Assembly: GCF_016031655.1 (NCBI RefSeq)
Contig: NZ_JACCHQ010000001.1
Span: forward strand, 186,001 to 250,000
Source of the DNA: Bradyrhizobium glycinis
Lineage (GTDB): Bacteria; Pseudomonadota; Alphaproteobacteria; Rhizobiales; Xanthobacteraceae
Direction: 5' to 3'
DNA length: 64,000 nucleotides
The notes beneath the pieces are model-generated. The model was not told where the DNA came from, did no database searches, and saw only the letters and a program-made list of their open reading frames with translations. Within the stretch, counting starts at the first letter, position 1. Every line of letters begins with the position of its first letter. The position numbers were made by a program, and so were the translations under genes. Shown piece after piece: positions 17,817 through 25,407 of this stretch.

Positions 17817-18590
17817 ATGAGTGCATTTCAGAAGGAAACGGTTCTGTCGGTCAGGCACTGGACCGATTCCCTGTTCAGCTTCACCGCGACCCGCGATCCC
17901 GGCTTCCGCTTCCAGAGCGGCCAGTTCGCAATGATTGGTCTGGAGGTCGAGGGGAAGCCGTTGATGCGGGCCTACAGCATGGCCAGCGCCAATCACGAGG
18001 AGGCGCTCGAATTCTTCTCGATCAAGGTGCAGGACGGCCCGCTGACCTCGCGCCTTCAGAAGATCAGGGAAGGCGACATCATCCTGGTCGGGCGCAAGGC
18101 GACGGGCACGCTGATCACCGGCAACCTCATTCCGGGAAAACGCCTGCTGCTGCTCTCAACCGGAACGGGCCTGGCGCCCTTCGCCAGCCTGATCAAAGAC
18201 CCCGATGTCTATGAGAATTACGAGACCATCGTGCTCGCCCATGGCTGCCGCCAGGTCTCGGAACTCGCCTATGGCGAGCACCTCATCGAGGGTCTGCGCA
18301 ATCACGAATTCTTCGGCCCCTTGATCGGCGACAAGCTCGTCTACTACCCGACCGTCACCCGCGAGCCGTTCCGGAATCGCGGCCGCATCACCGACCTGAT
18401 CGCCTCGAACCAGCTCTTCGAGGATATCGGACAAGCGAGCCTCGACATCGAAACGGACCGCATCATGCTGTGCGGCAGCCCGGCGATGCTCGAGGAACTC
18501 CACGCGATGTGCTCGGCGCGCGGCTTTGTCGAGGGCAACCATAGCCAGCCCGGCCATTTCGTCATCGAAAAAGCCTTCGTCGAGCGCTGA
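17817..18590 (+). CDS. fpr: Ferredoxin--NADP(+) reductase
   Basis: 257 residues, the bacterial Fpr size. FAD motif RAYSMAS, the GPLTSRLQ segment, and the NADP-site STGTGLAPFASLIKDP are all present; it ends in AFVER. Moves electrons between NADPH and ferredoxin or flavodoxin. The ATG at 17817 follows AAGGAGA at ideal spacing. Only 101 bp separate it from the AprA-like gene in the same direction, and both have the same upstream site. It could therefore feed or drain electrons from the 8-Cys ferredoxin encoded two genes later (inference). Confidence 0.93.
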   Translation: MSAFQKETVLSVRHWTDSLFSFTATRDPGFRFQSGQFAMIGLEVEGKPLMRAYSMASANHEEALEFFSIKVQDGPLTSRLQKIREGDIILVGRKATGTLITGNLIPGKRLLLLSTGTGLAPFASLIKDPDVYENYETIVLAHGCRQVSELAYGEHLIEGLRNHEFFGPLIGDKLVYYPTVTREPFRNRGRITDLIASNQLFEDIGQASLDIETDRIMLCGSPAMLEELHAMCSARGFVEGNHSQPGHFVIEKAFVER

Positions 18591-18612
18591 GCTACAAATC
18601 GCGTCCCAGCGA

Positions 18613-18625
18613 CAACTAATTGCTA
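18613..18625 (+). promoter_or_regulatory. Candidate operator, site 4 (AprAB-like operon)
   Basis: CAACTAATTGCTA, 67 bp before the AprA-like start. It shares AACTAATTGC exactly with the site at 17663 and supplies the right arm TTGCTA of the proposed dyad. Confidence 0.5.
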
Positions 18626-18691
18626 TCGCCGCGACGCCCCCTGAACAAATCTGACGCAAAGGCGCCGGGATCGGCGAACCAGGAGCAAGCG

Positions 18692-20434
18692 ATGGCACTA
18701 GATCAGATCGTCGACGGACTTTCGGAGGTTTCCTGTGATGTGCTGGTGATCGGCGGCGGCACAGCCGGCCCGATGGCGGCACTGAAGGCGAAGCTGAAGA
18801 ACCCGAAGGCCAATGTCGTCCTGCTCGAGAAGGCAAACGTCAAGCGCTCCGGCGCGATCTCGATGGGCATGGACGGGCTCAACAACGCCGTCATCCCCGG
18901 TTACGCGACGCCGGAGCAGTACACCAAGGAAATCACCATCGCCAATGACGGCATCGTCGATCAGAAGGCGGTCTACAAATACGCCCAGAACTGCTACAAG
19001 ATCATCGAGGAACTGGACAGCTTCGGCATCCGCTTCCTGAAGAACGAGAACGGCGACTACGCCGTCAAGAAGGTGCATCACATCGGCACCTATGTGCTGC
19101 CTATGCCGAACGGCGAGACCGTGAAGAAGGCGCTGTATCGTCAGCTCCGCCGCGCCCGCATCCTCATTTCTAACCGCTACATGGCGACGCGCCTGGTCAA
19201 ATCGGCCGACGGCCGCATTGCCGGGGCCATCAGCGTCAATACGCGTACCGCCGAGATGCTGGTGATCAAGGCCAAGGCCGTGATCCTCTGCATGGGGGCT
19301 GCCGGTCGCCTCGGCCTGCCGACCTCCGGCTACATGTTCGGCACCTATGAGAACGCCGCCAATTCCGGCGACGGCTACGCCATGGCCTATCACGCCGGCG
19401 CGGCGCTCGCGAACCTCGAATGCTTCCAGATCAACCCGCTGATCAAGGATTATAACGGCCCGGCCTGCGCCTATGTCGCCGGCCCATTCGGCGCATATAC
19501 GGCAAACAACGAAGGCTCGCGCTTCATCGAATGCGACTACTGGTCGGGCCAGATGATGCTGGAGTTCTACAACGAGCTCCTCTCCGGCAAGGGTCCGGTG
19601 TTCCTCCAGCTCAAGCATCTCCACCCCGACACCATTTCCGAGATCGAATCCACGCTGCACAAGGTCGAGCGTCCGACGCGCGGCCTGTTCCAGCAGGGGC
19701 GCGGGGTCGACTACCGCAGCGAGTCCATCGAGATGCATATCTCGGAGATCGGCTTTTGCTCCGGCCACAGCGCGTCAGGCGTGTTCGTCGACGACAATGC
19801 CCGCACCACCGTGCCCGGGCTCTATGCCGCCGGCGACATGGCGAGCGTCCCGCACAATTACATGCTCGGCGCCTTCACCAACGGCTCGGTTGCCGGCATC
19901 GACGCGATGGAGTTCGCCGACAGCCATGACTTCGCGGAGTTCGACGCGGCCGACGTCGCCATGGAACGCGACCGCGTGATGGCGCCGACCAAGCGCGAGG
20001 ACGGCATTCCACCGAACCAGATCGAGTACAAGACCCGGCGCCTCGTCAACGACTATCTCCAGCCGCCGAAGGTCACGCGCAAATATGAGCTCGGCATGCG
20101 GCGGCTCGCCGAAGCGCGTGAGGATATGCAGGAGCGCATGATCGCGCGGAACGCACACGAACTGCTGCGCGCGCTCGAAGTGCAGTCGATCATGGACTGT
20201 GCCGATATGGCCGCACACGCTTCGCTCTACCGCGAAGAGAGCCGCTGGGGCCTCTACCACTGGCGGACGGACTTCCCGGAGAAGGACAACGAGAACTGGT
20301 TCTGCCACACGCTGGTCTCCAAGCAGGACGGCAAGATGACCAGCGAGAAGCGCGCAGTCGAGCCCTATGTCGTGCCGATCGCGGACGACGAGAAGGACCT
20401 CTACTACAAGCAGCGCATTCGCGCCTCGGCCTGA
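18692..20434 (+). CDS. AprA-like FAD-dependent oxidoreductase (fumarate reductase/SdhA superfamily)
   Basis: 580 residues. Dinucleotide motif VLVIGGGTAGPMAALKAK at the N-terminus, followed by LLEKANVKRSGAISMGMDGLNN, the signature by which adenylylsulfate reductase alpha differs from fumarate reductase. The GLYAAGDMASV FAD motif and an SGHSASGVF block near residues 355-365 also fit AprA. The next gene is an AprB-like ferredoxin, so the two should form a heterodimer. But no Sat sulfurylase or QmoABC is present, so dissimilatory APS reduction is unlikely; the true substrate is unknown. Start fixed by AGGAG before the ATG at 18692. Confidence 0.85.
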   Translation: MALDQIVDGLSEVSCDVLVIGGGTAGPMAALKAKLKNPKANVVLLEKANVKRSGAISMGMDGLNNAVIPGYATPEQYTKEITIANDGIVDQKAVYKYAQNCYKIIEELDSFGIRFLKNENGDYAVKKVHHIGTYVLPMPNGETVKKALYRQLRRARILISNRYMATRLVKSADGRIAGAISVNTRTAEMLVIKAKAVILCMGAAGRLGLPTSGYMFGTYENAANSGDGYAMAYHAGAALANLECFQINPLIKDYNGPACAYVAGPFGAYTANNEGSRFIECDYWSGQMMLEFYNELLSGKGPVFLQLKHLHPDTISEIESTLHKVERPTRGLFQQGRGVDYRSESIEMHISEIGFCSGHSASGVFVDDNARTTVPGLYAAGDMASVPHNYMLGAFTNGSVAGIDAMEFADSHDFAEFDAADVAMERDRVMAPTKREDGIPPNQIEYKTRRLVNDYLQPPKVTRKYELGMRRLAEAREDMQERMIARNAHELLRALEVQSIMDCADMAAHASLYREESRWGLYHWRTDFPEKDNENWFCHTLVSKQDGKMTSEKRAVEPYVVPIADDEKDLYYKQRIRASA

Positions 20435-20466
20435 TCCAACAGAACATAGCCAACAGGAGACATCAC

Positions 20467-20700
20467 ATGCCTCTCGCGTCCTATCAGACATCGGTTCCGG
20501 TGGTGGTCGACGACGCCAAATGCATCGCGGACAAGGGCTGCACAGTGTGCGTCGATGTCTGCCCGCTCGACGTGCTGCGCATCAGCGACATGACCAACAA
20601 GGCCTACATGGCTTATGACGAGTGCTGGTATTGCATGCCCTGCGAAGCGGATTGTCCGACCGGCGCCGTCACCGTCAACATTCCCTATCTGTTGAGGTGA
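20467..20700 (+). CDS. AprB-like ferredoxin with two [4Fe-4S] clusters
   Basis: 77 residues and eight cysteines in two sets: Cys19, 25, 28, 32 (C-x5-C-x2-C-x3-CP) and Cys53, 56, 59, 63 (C-x2-C-x2-C-x3-CP). The second set sits in CWYCMPCEADCPTGAV, close to the AprB pattern. AprB is about twice as long; this protein lacks the C-terminal tail that wraps around AprA. Located 32 bp after the flavoprotein gene, it most likely transfers electrons to or from that FAD. The HEAT-repeat gene begins 2 bp after its stop. Confidence 0.9.
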   Translation: MPLASYQTSVPVVVDDAKCIADKGCTVCVDVCPLDVLRISDMTNKAYMAYDECWYCMPCEADCPTGAVTVNIPYLLR

Positions 20701-20702
20701 TC

Positions 20703-21680
20703 ATGTCGAGCCCGTTCGAATCCTACGACGATCTCGAAGACGCCGACGAGCGGCTGCAAGCGGCCGATCCCGCCGAACGCCGCGTCGCCATCATCGCGCT
20801 CGGCCATTCCGGCGATCCCGCCGCGGTCGCACATCTCGCCAATATGGTCGCCGATCCCGATGCCGGTGTGCGCCAGCAGGTCGCGATGGCGCTCGGCGAG
20901 TTCGACGGGCCGGAGGCAGCAAGCGCGCTGGTGAAGCTGTTGGTCGATCCCGAGAGGATCGTCGCGGCGGCTGCGGCCGACAGCATGGCTGAATTCAAGG
21001 ATCCCGCCTGCGCCGACGCGATCCTGCCGCTGGTCAGGCATACCCACGCCTTCGTCCGCATGGGCGCTCTGCGCGCGCTGAAGGAACTGCGCCGCAGGGA
21101 TACACTCAAGCCCGCGCTGGAAGCGCTCCAGGACCCTGACGCCGCCGTGCGTGTGCAGGCGATCGGCGTGATCGGCTTCCTCAAGCTGGAGGAATCCATT
21201 CCGGCGCTAACCGCGCTGATCAATGATCCCGATGCCCATGTGCGCCGCGCCGCCGTGAGTGCATTGGCCTTTTCGCAGATGAAGCCGGCGGCCGAGAACA
21301 TCACCCGCGCGCTGAAGGATGCCGACTGGATGGTCCGCGAGATGGCCGCGGAGACGCTGGGCCTCAACGTGAATGGTGCAATCGCGGCTGATCAGCTCGT
21401 CGCTTGCCTCGCGGATGAGTTCTGGCAGGTGCGGCTGAAGGCGATCCGCAGCCTTGGCAAGATGAAGATCGAACGCGCGGTGCGGCCGATCGGCAATTGC
21501 GTCAATCACGATCAGGCGAATTTGCGCAAAGAGGCCGCCGCTGCGCTAGGCGAGATCGGCCATCCCGACGGTGAGGCTTTCCTGGCCGTGATCGCCGACG
21601 ATCTTGATCCTGATGTCCGCAAGAATGCGCGCTGGGCACTGCACCAGATTGCGGCGCGAAAGGCGCGGGCAGGGGCATAA
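20703..21680 (+). CDS. HEAT-repeat protein
   Basis: 325 residues built almost entirely of about eight 31-residue helical repeats, for example DPDAGVRQQVAMALGEF, DPDAAVRVQAIGVIGFL, DPDAHVRRAAVSALAFS and DLDPDVRKNARWALHQI. No signal peptide. HEAT/PBS-lyase-type repeats serve as protein-binding scaffolds. The ATG at 20703 uses GAGGTGA, which overlaps the ferredoxin stop codon, so translation is coupled to the redox pair. The likely role is assembly or regulation of that complex (inference). A cofactor-lyase role as in phycobilin lyases is not supported by the context. Confidence 0.88.
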   Translation: MSSPFESYDDLEDADERLQAADPAERRVAIIALGHSGDPAAVAHLANMVADPDAGVRQQVAMALGEFDGPEAASALVKLLVDPERIVAAAAADSMAEFKDPACADAILPLVRHTHAFVRMGALRALKELRRRDTLKPALEALQDPDAAVRVQAIGVIGFLKLEESIPALTALINDPDAHVRRAAVSALAFSQMKPAAENITRALKDADWMVREMAAETLGLNVNGAIAADQLVACLADEFWQVRLKAIRSLGKMKIERAVRPIGNCVNHDQANLRKEAAAALGEIGHPDGEAFLAVIADDLDPDVRKNARWALHQIAARKARAGA

Positions 21681-21793
21681 CTGCACGGCGCGCCGCCGCT
21701 CTGGACTTCCAGCGCCAGACGTTTATTGGTCTTCGCTAACGGGAACGGCCGCCGCGAATGCGGCCGGTCCTTAGAAACAGCGAGGACGCGGCC

Positions 21794-22966
21794 ATGACGA
21801 CATTGACTGTAAAGGACCTTCTCCCCGAGGACGGCACGAAGGGGACGCTGGTCGGCCGCGTCTGGCTGCCGCAGGTCAACGGTCCGGCCGTCGCCGCCGT
21901 GCGCGGTGACGGTGTGTATGACGTCACGGCAAAATTTCCGACCATCAGCGCGCTCTGCGAGACGGACGATCCCGCCAAGGCGCTTGCCGCCACCAAGGGC
22001 GAGCGCATCGGTGATCTCGAGGCGATCGTGGCCAACACCCCGCCGGACGAGCGCGATCGCCAAAAGCCCTGGCTGCTCGCGCCGGTCGATCTCCAGACGT
22101 TGAAGGCGGCCGGCGTCACCTTCGCAATCTCGATGCTGGAGCGCGTCATCGAAGAGCGCGCCAAGGGCAACCCGGCCTCGGCCGAAGCGATCCGGAAAGA
22201 AGTGACGCGCCTGATCGGCGACGATCTGTCAAAGCTCAAGCCGGGCTCGGACCAGGCGATGCACCTGAAACAGGTGCTGATCGATCAGAACGCCTGGAGC
22301 CAATATCTCGAGGTTGGCATCGGTCCGGATGCCGAGGTCTTCACCAAGGCGCCCACCTTGTCGTCGGTCGGCACCGGCATGGACGCCGGCCTGCATCCGA
22401 AATCGACCTGGAACAATCCCGAGCCGGAACTCGTGCTGTTCGTCTCCAGCCGCGGCAAGATCGTCGGGGGGGCGCTCGGCAACGACGTGAACCTGCGCGA
22501 CTTCGAGGGCCGCTCGGCGCTGCTCTTGTCGAAGGCCAAGGACAACAACGCGTCCTGTTCGATCGGCCCGCTGCTGCGCCTGTTCGACGACACCTTCACG
22601 CTCGACGACGCGCGCAGGCTGGACATCAGCCTGAACGTCACGGGTACGGACGGCTTCGTTCTCGACGGCCATTCCTCGATCAGCAAGATCAGCCGCGAGC
22701 CGACCGATCTCGTCGCGCAGATCATCGGGAAGGTGCATCAATATCCTGACGGCTTCGTGCTGTTCCTCGGCACCATGTTCGCTCCCGTGAAGGATCGCGA
22801 TGCGCCGGGGCAGGGATTCACCCATAAGCGCGACGACATCGTCACCATCGCGGCGCCTCAGCTCGGCAAGCTCGTCAACCGCATGCGTACCAGCGACGAG
22901 TGCGAGCCCTGGACGTTCGGCATCGGCGCACTGATGAAGAACCTGGCGCAACGGAAGCTGATCTAG
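21794..22966 (+). CDS. Fumarylacetoacetate hydrolase-family enzyme (sugar-acid dehydratase type)
   Basis: 390 residues. C-terminal FAH fold with the metal-ligand region NNPEPELVLFVSSRG and GNDVNLRDFEGR. The long N-terminal part and the STWNNPEPE block resemble GguC and XylX-type proteins, which act on 2-keto-3-deoxy sugar acids. That would fit the aldose-oxidation genes downstream, which lack such a step. Start ATG 21794 with GAGGA 8 bp upstream. It is separated from the other sugar genes by repeats and a deletion scar, so co-regulation is not assured. Exact substrate unknown. Confidence 0.8.
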   Translation: MTTLTVKDLLPEDGTKGTLVGRVWLPQVNGPAVAAVRGDGVYDVTAKFPTISALCETDDPAKALAATKGERIGDLEAIVANTPPDERDRQKPWLLAPVDLQTLKAAGVTFAISMLERVIEERAKGNPASAEAIRKEVTRLIGDDLSKLKPGSDQAMHLKQVLIDQNAWSQYLEVGIGPDAEVFTKAPTLSSVGTGMDAGLHPKSTWNNPEPELVLFVSSRGKIVGGALGNDVNLRDFEGRSALLLSKAKDNNASCSIGPLLRLFDDTFTLDDARRLDISLNVTGTDGFVLDGHSSISKISREPTDLVAQIIGKVHQYPDGFVLFLGTMFAPVKDRDAPGQGFTHKRDDIVTIAAPQLGKLVNRMRTSDECEPWTFGIGALMKNLAQRKLI

Positions 22967-22974
22967 CGCTGCTG

Positions 22975-23047
22975 CCTCTCGCCTCTCTCCGCCCGCGGGG
23001 AGAGGCCGACACGCGAAGCGTGGGCGGGTGAGGAGGGACTCGCGACG
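22975..23047. repeat. Palindromic intergenic repeat (GGGAGAGG type)
   Basis: Hairpin CTCTC...CCCGCGGGGAGAG followed by ACACGCGAAGCGTGGGCGGG. Same general type as the element at 34144-34275. It lies directly after the FAH gene and may also end its transcript. The region 22967-23416 holds only this element, the one at 23086, and the promoter of the truncated binding-protein gene. Confidence 0.65.
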
Positions 23048-23085
23048 AGTCGATCTGGTCGGTAGGCGCAGAGTTTTATCCGCAC

Positions 23086-23153
23086 CGTCATTGCGAGCGC
23101 AGCGACGCAATCCAGAGTCTTTCCGCGAAGGGATTCTGGATCGCAATGACTGG
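23086..23153. repeat. Palindromic intergenic repeat (CGTCATTGCGAGCG type)
   Basis: Outer arms CGTCATTGCGAGC... and ...TCGCAATGAC are inverted; an inner arm pair CCAGA/TCTGG flanks a TTCCGCGAA loop. The element is of a kind frequent between genes in Bradyrhizobium. Confidence 0.7.
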
Positions 23154-23285
23154 GAGGAGCCGTCTGTCACCGTCCTTGCGAAAAAACCCCATAATTTTCT
23201 TCATCTCCTCGTTGTGCTAGGGGAACAAAGTCGCGCTCAGCGTGTCATAAGTCAGCTTGCCGCCGCTCGTGCATTTTCCTCCAAA

Positions 23286-23304
23286 TAGTCAAATAATATG
23301 ACTA
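23286..23304. promoter_or_regulatory. 19-bp inverted repeat, likely operator
   Basis: TAGTCA-AATAATA-TGACTA, perfect 6-bp arms with a 7-bp AT-rich spacer containing a -10-like TAATAT. It lies 112 bp upstream of the truncated ytfQ-like start. Layout and size fit a GntR- or LacI-type site; the GntR gene at 23706 is the nearest candidate regulator. Confidence 0.5.
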
Positions 23305-23416
23305 GTCGGAACTTAACTTCCGTGAAATAGTGCCCGCCGCTGGCCTGAAGGCCCGCCTGTGGGTGCCATGCTACCAATCGGTGCCCCGGAAAGAAACATC
23401 TCGGGAGACACGCCTG

Positions 23417-23563
23417 ATGACCCCTAACGCCCTCTTTGCGGCCAGCGCCATAGCCGCCTTGTTGCTCGCGGCGCCGGCCAGCGCCGGCCAGCTCACGATC
23501 GGCTTTTCGCAGATCGGATCGGAATCCGGCTGGCGCGCGGCCGAGACGTCCGTCTCAACGTGA
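23417..23563 (+). pseudogene. Truncated sugar-binding protein gene (ytfQ-like 5' end)
   Basis: 48 codons from an ATG with GGGAGA upstream. A good signal peptide (ends APASAG) is followed by QLTIGFSQIGSESGWRAAET, which is the mature N-terminus of YtfQ-type galactofuranose/galactose-binding proteins. The match stops near 23555 and the frame closes 8 bp later. Full-length members have about 320 residues. The upstream promoter and operator remain, so a short secreted peptide might still be made. Remnant of a deletion; see the opposing fragment at 23551-23645. Confidence 0.75.
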
Positions 23564-23645
23564 AGTCGACCTCCTGCAACGCGCGCACCGCGCCAAAGCT
23601 CTTGCTGATCCCCCGCACTTCGGGCGTGCTTTTCTTCGCCTTCAT
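23551..23645 (-). pseudogene. Truncated sugar ABC transporter ATPase gene (ytfR-like 5' end)
   Basis: On the minus strand from the ATG at 23645 the frame reads MKAKKSTPEVRGISKSFGAV and continues RALQEVDFTLRR, the start of a YtfR/RbsA-type ATPase. Homology ends at the point where the opposing ytfQ-like fragment ends (around 23551-23560), before Walker A. The two 5' ends therefore face each other across one junction. The gene was divergent from the GntR regulator, 60 bp away. Confidence 0.7.
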
Positions 23646-23705
23646 CGCCCCGCAGCAGGGGCTGGTCGCGCGCCGGCCGGCGGCAAAACCTGCGGGAGCG
23701 GCGTC

Positions 23706-24482
23706 ATGACCTCGCGGATCGTCGTCATCCCGACGCGGCGGGCCCATTCCAATCATGCGGAGGTGGCGCGTTCGATCGGCGTCGACATCATCGCCGGCCG
23801 CTATGCGGAAGGCACGCGCCTGCCGGGGGATGCCGAGATGATCGCAATGTTCGGCGTCTCGCGGCCGGTGCTGCGCGAAAGCGTCAAGACGCTGGTCGCC
23901 AAGGGGCTGCTCACCACCAAGGCGCGGGTCGGCACCGTCGTGCGCGAGCGCGGTGCCTGGAACATGTTCGACGCGGACGTGCTGGCCTGGCACCTCGACG
24001 CCGGTATCGACAAGCGCTTCCTCAACGACCTCGCCGAGATACGTCTGGCCGTCGAGCCGCGCGCGGCGATGCTGGCGGCCACGCAGCGGTCCGAGCAGGA
24101 CATCAGCGAGCTGCGCCGCTGTATGGATCGCATGCGGCATGAAGCCTCCGACTCGGTCGGATTCGCCGACGCCGATCTCGCGCTTCATGTGGCCGTGGCG
24201 CGTGCCTCGGGCAATCTGTTCATGCGCTCGGTCGGGCATGTCATCGAAGCAGCGCTGCGCGCCTCCTTCCTGCTCAGCGCTCCGGTCGAGTCGGAGGACC
24301 GCGAGACCGTGCTGCTCTGGCATCAGAAGATCGTCGATGCCATCGCTGCGGGCGATGCCGACGCCGCATCCGAGGCCATGGTCTATGTCATTCACAACGG
24401 CATGCGCCGCCATGACAGCACGGCGATCGAGATCGCCCCGGCCGAGCCGCTGCCGTCGACCGACACTGGAGAACAAGCGTGA
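23706..24482 (+). CDS. GntR-family (FadR/FCD type) transcriptional regulator
   Basis: 258 residues. Winged helix with LPGDAEMIAMFGVSRPVLRE, then an all-helical FCD domain with metal-ligand type residues (DLALHVAVARASGN, LLWHQKIVDAI). Members sense sugar acids such as galactonate or gluconate. It is the first gene of the sugar-oxidation operon and overlaps the dehydrogenase start by 4 bp, so it likely controls its own operon. It probably also controlled the lost divergent transporter. ATG 23706 follows GGGAGCGG. Confidence 0.88.
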   Translation: MTSRIVVIPTRRAHSNHAEVARSIGVDIIAGRYAEGTRLPGDAEMIAMFGVSRPVLRESVKTLVAKGLLTTKARVGTVVRERGAWNMFDADVLAWHLDAGIDKRFLNDLAEIRLAVEPRAAMLAATQRSEQDISELRRCMDRMRHEASDSVGFADADLALHVAVARASGNLFMRSVGHVIEAALRASFLLSAPVESEDRETVLLWHQKIVDAIAAGDADAASEAMVYVIHNGMRRHDSTAIEIAPAEPLPSTDTGEQA

Positions 24483-25405
24483 CAGACCTTCGCATCGCCA
24501 TCGTCGGCTTCGGCAAGATCGCGCGGGACCAGCATGTGGGGGCGATCGCCGCCACACCGGGTGCAACGCTCGCCGCCGTGGCGAGCCGCAACGCCTCGCT
24601 GCCGGCGGTACCGCATTTCGCGACCATCGAGGAATTGCTTCAGAAAGGGCCGCCGATCGACGCGGTCTCGCTCTGCACGCCGCCGCAGGTGCGGAGGGCC
24701 CAGGCCGCGGCGGCGCTCGCCGCCGGCAAGCATGTCATGCTGGAGAAGCCGCCGGGCACCGGCGTTGCCGAGCTCGATCCGCTGATCGCGATGGCGGCGG
24801 GTGCGAAGCGGACATTGTTTGCGACCTGGCATTCGCGCTATGCGCCGGCGGTCGAGCCGGCCCGGCAATGGCTCGCCGAGCGGCACATCAAATCCGTGCA
24901 CATCAGCTGGAAGGAAGACGTCCGTGTCTGGCACCCCGGGCAGGGCTGGATCTGGGAGCCCGGCGGCCTCGGCGTGTTCGATCCCGGTATCAACGCGCTG
25001 TCGATCCTGACCAGGATTCTGCCGAAGCCCGTGTTCGTCACCGCGGCCGAGCTGTCCTTTCCAGCCAATTGCCAGGCGCCGATCGCGGCGAACCTGAACC
25101 TGACGGATATCAGCGGCCTGCCCGTGACCGCCGAGTTCGACTTCCGCCAGACCGGGCCGCAGAGCTGGGACATTCTCATCGATACCGATCAGGGCCGGCT
25201 GACGCTGTCCAGCGGTGGCGCGCGCATGGCCGTCGGCGGCAAGGTGGTTGCCGAAGGGCCCGATGAGGAATATCGCGGACTCTACCGACGCTTCGTCGCG
25301 CTCGCAGCGACCGGCGCAAGTGACGTCGATCTGACGCCGCTCCGTCTCGTCGCCGACGCCTTCCTGCTCGGCAAGCGCACGATCGTCGAACCGTTTGTGG
25401 ATTGA
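24479..25405 (+). CDS. Gfo/Idh/MocA sugar 1-dehydrogenase (galactose/arabinose dehydrogenase-like)
   Basis: 308 residues from a GTG overlapping the regulator stop. Rossmann motif IAIVGFGKIARDQH and the family catalytic lysine in VMLEKPPG. Helices and strand order, and the segment WKEDVRVWHPGQGWIWEPGG, resemble D-galactose 1-dehydrogenase and L-arabinose 1-dehydrogenase. It oxidises the aldose at C1 to the lactone with NAD(P). The downstream epimerase and lactonase supply the correct anomer and open the lactone, which supports this assignment. Confidence 0.85.
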   Translation: MTDLRIAIVGFGKIARDQHVGAIAATPGATLAAVASRNASLPAVPHFATIEELLQKGPPIDAVSLCTPPQVRRAQAAAALAAGKHVMLEKPPGTGVAELDPLIAMAAGAKRTLFATWHSRYAPAVEPARQWLAERHIKSVHISWKEDVRVWHPGQGWIWEPGGLGVFDPGINALSILTRILPKPVFVTAAELSFPANCQAPIAANLNLTDISGLPVTAEFDFRQTGPQSWDILIDTDQGRLTLSSGGARMAVGGKVVAEGPDEEYRGLYRRFVALAATGASDVDLTPLRLVADAFLLGKRTIVEPFVD

Positions 25406-25407
25406 GC

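Noticed and set aside
18698..19768. Long minus-strand frame opposite the AprA-like gene
   Set aside because: High-GC shadow frame; no family motifs, and the plus strand has intact FAD motifs over the same span.
18692..20700. Calling the flavoprotein-ferredoxin pair a true dissimilatory APS reductase (aprBA)
   Set aside because: No sat or qmo genes, AprB-like protein is half-length, and the organism type does not suggest sulfate reduction; kept as AprAB-like.
22975..23153. Clustered palindromes considered as a CRISPR array
   Set aside because: Two different elements, no regular spacing, no repeated unit with unique spacers and no cas genes.
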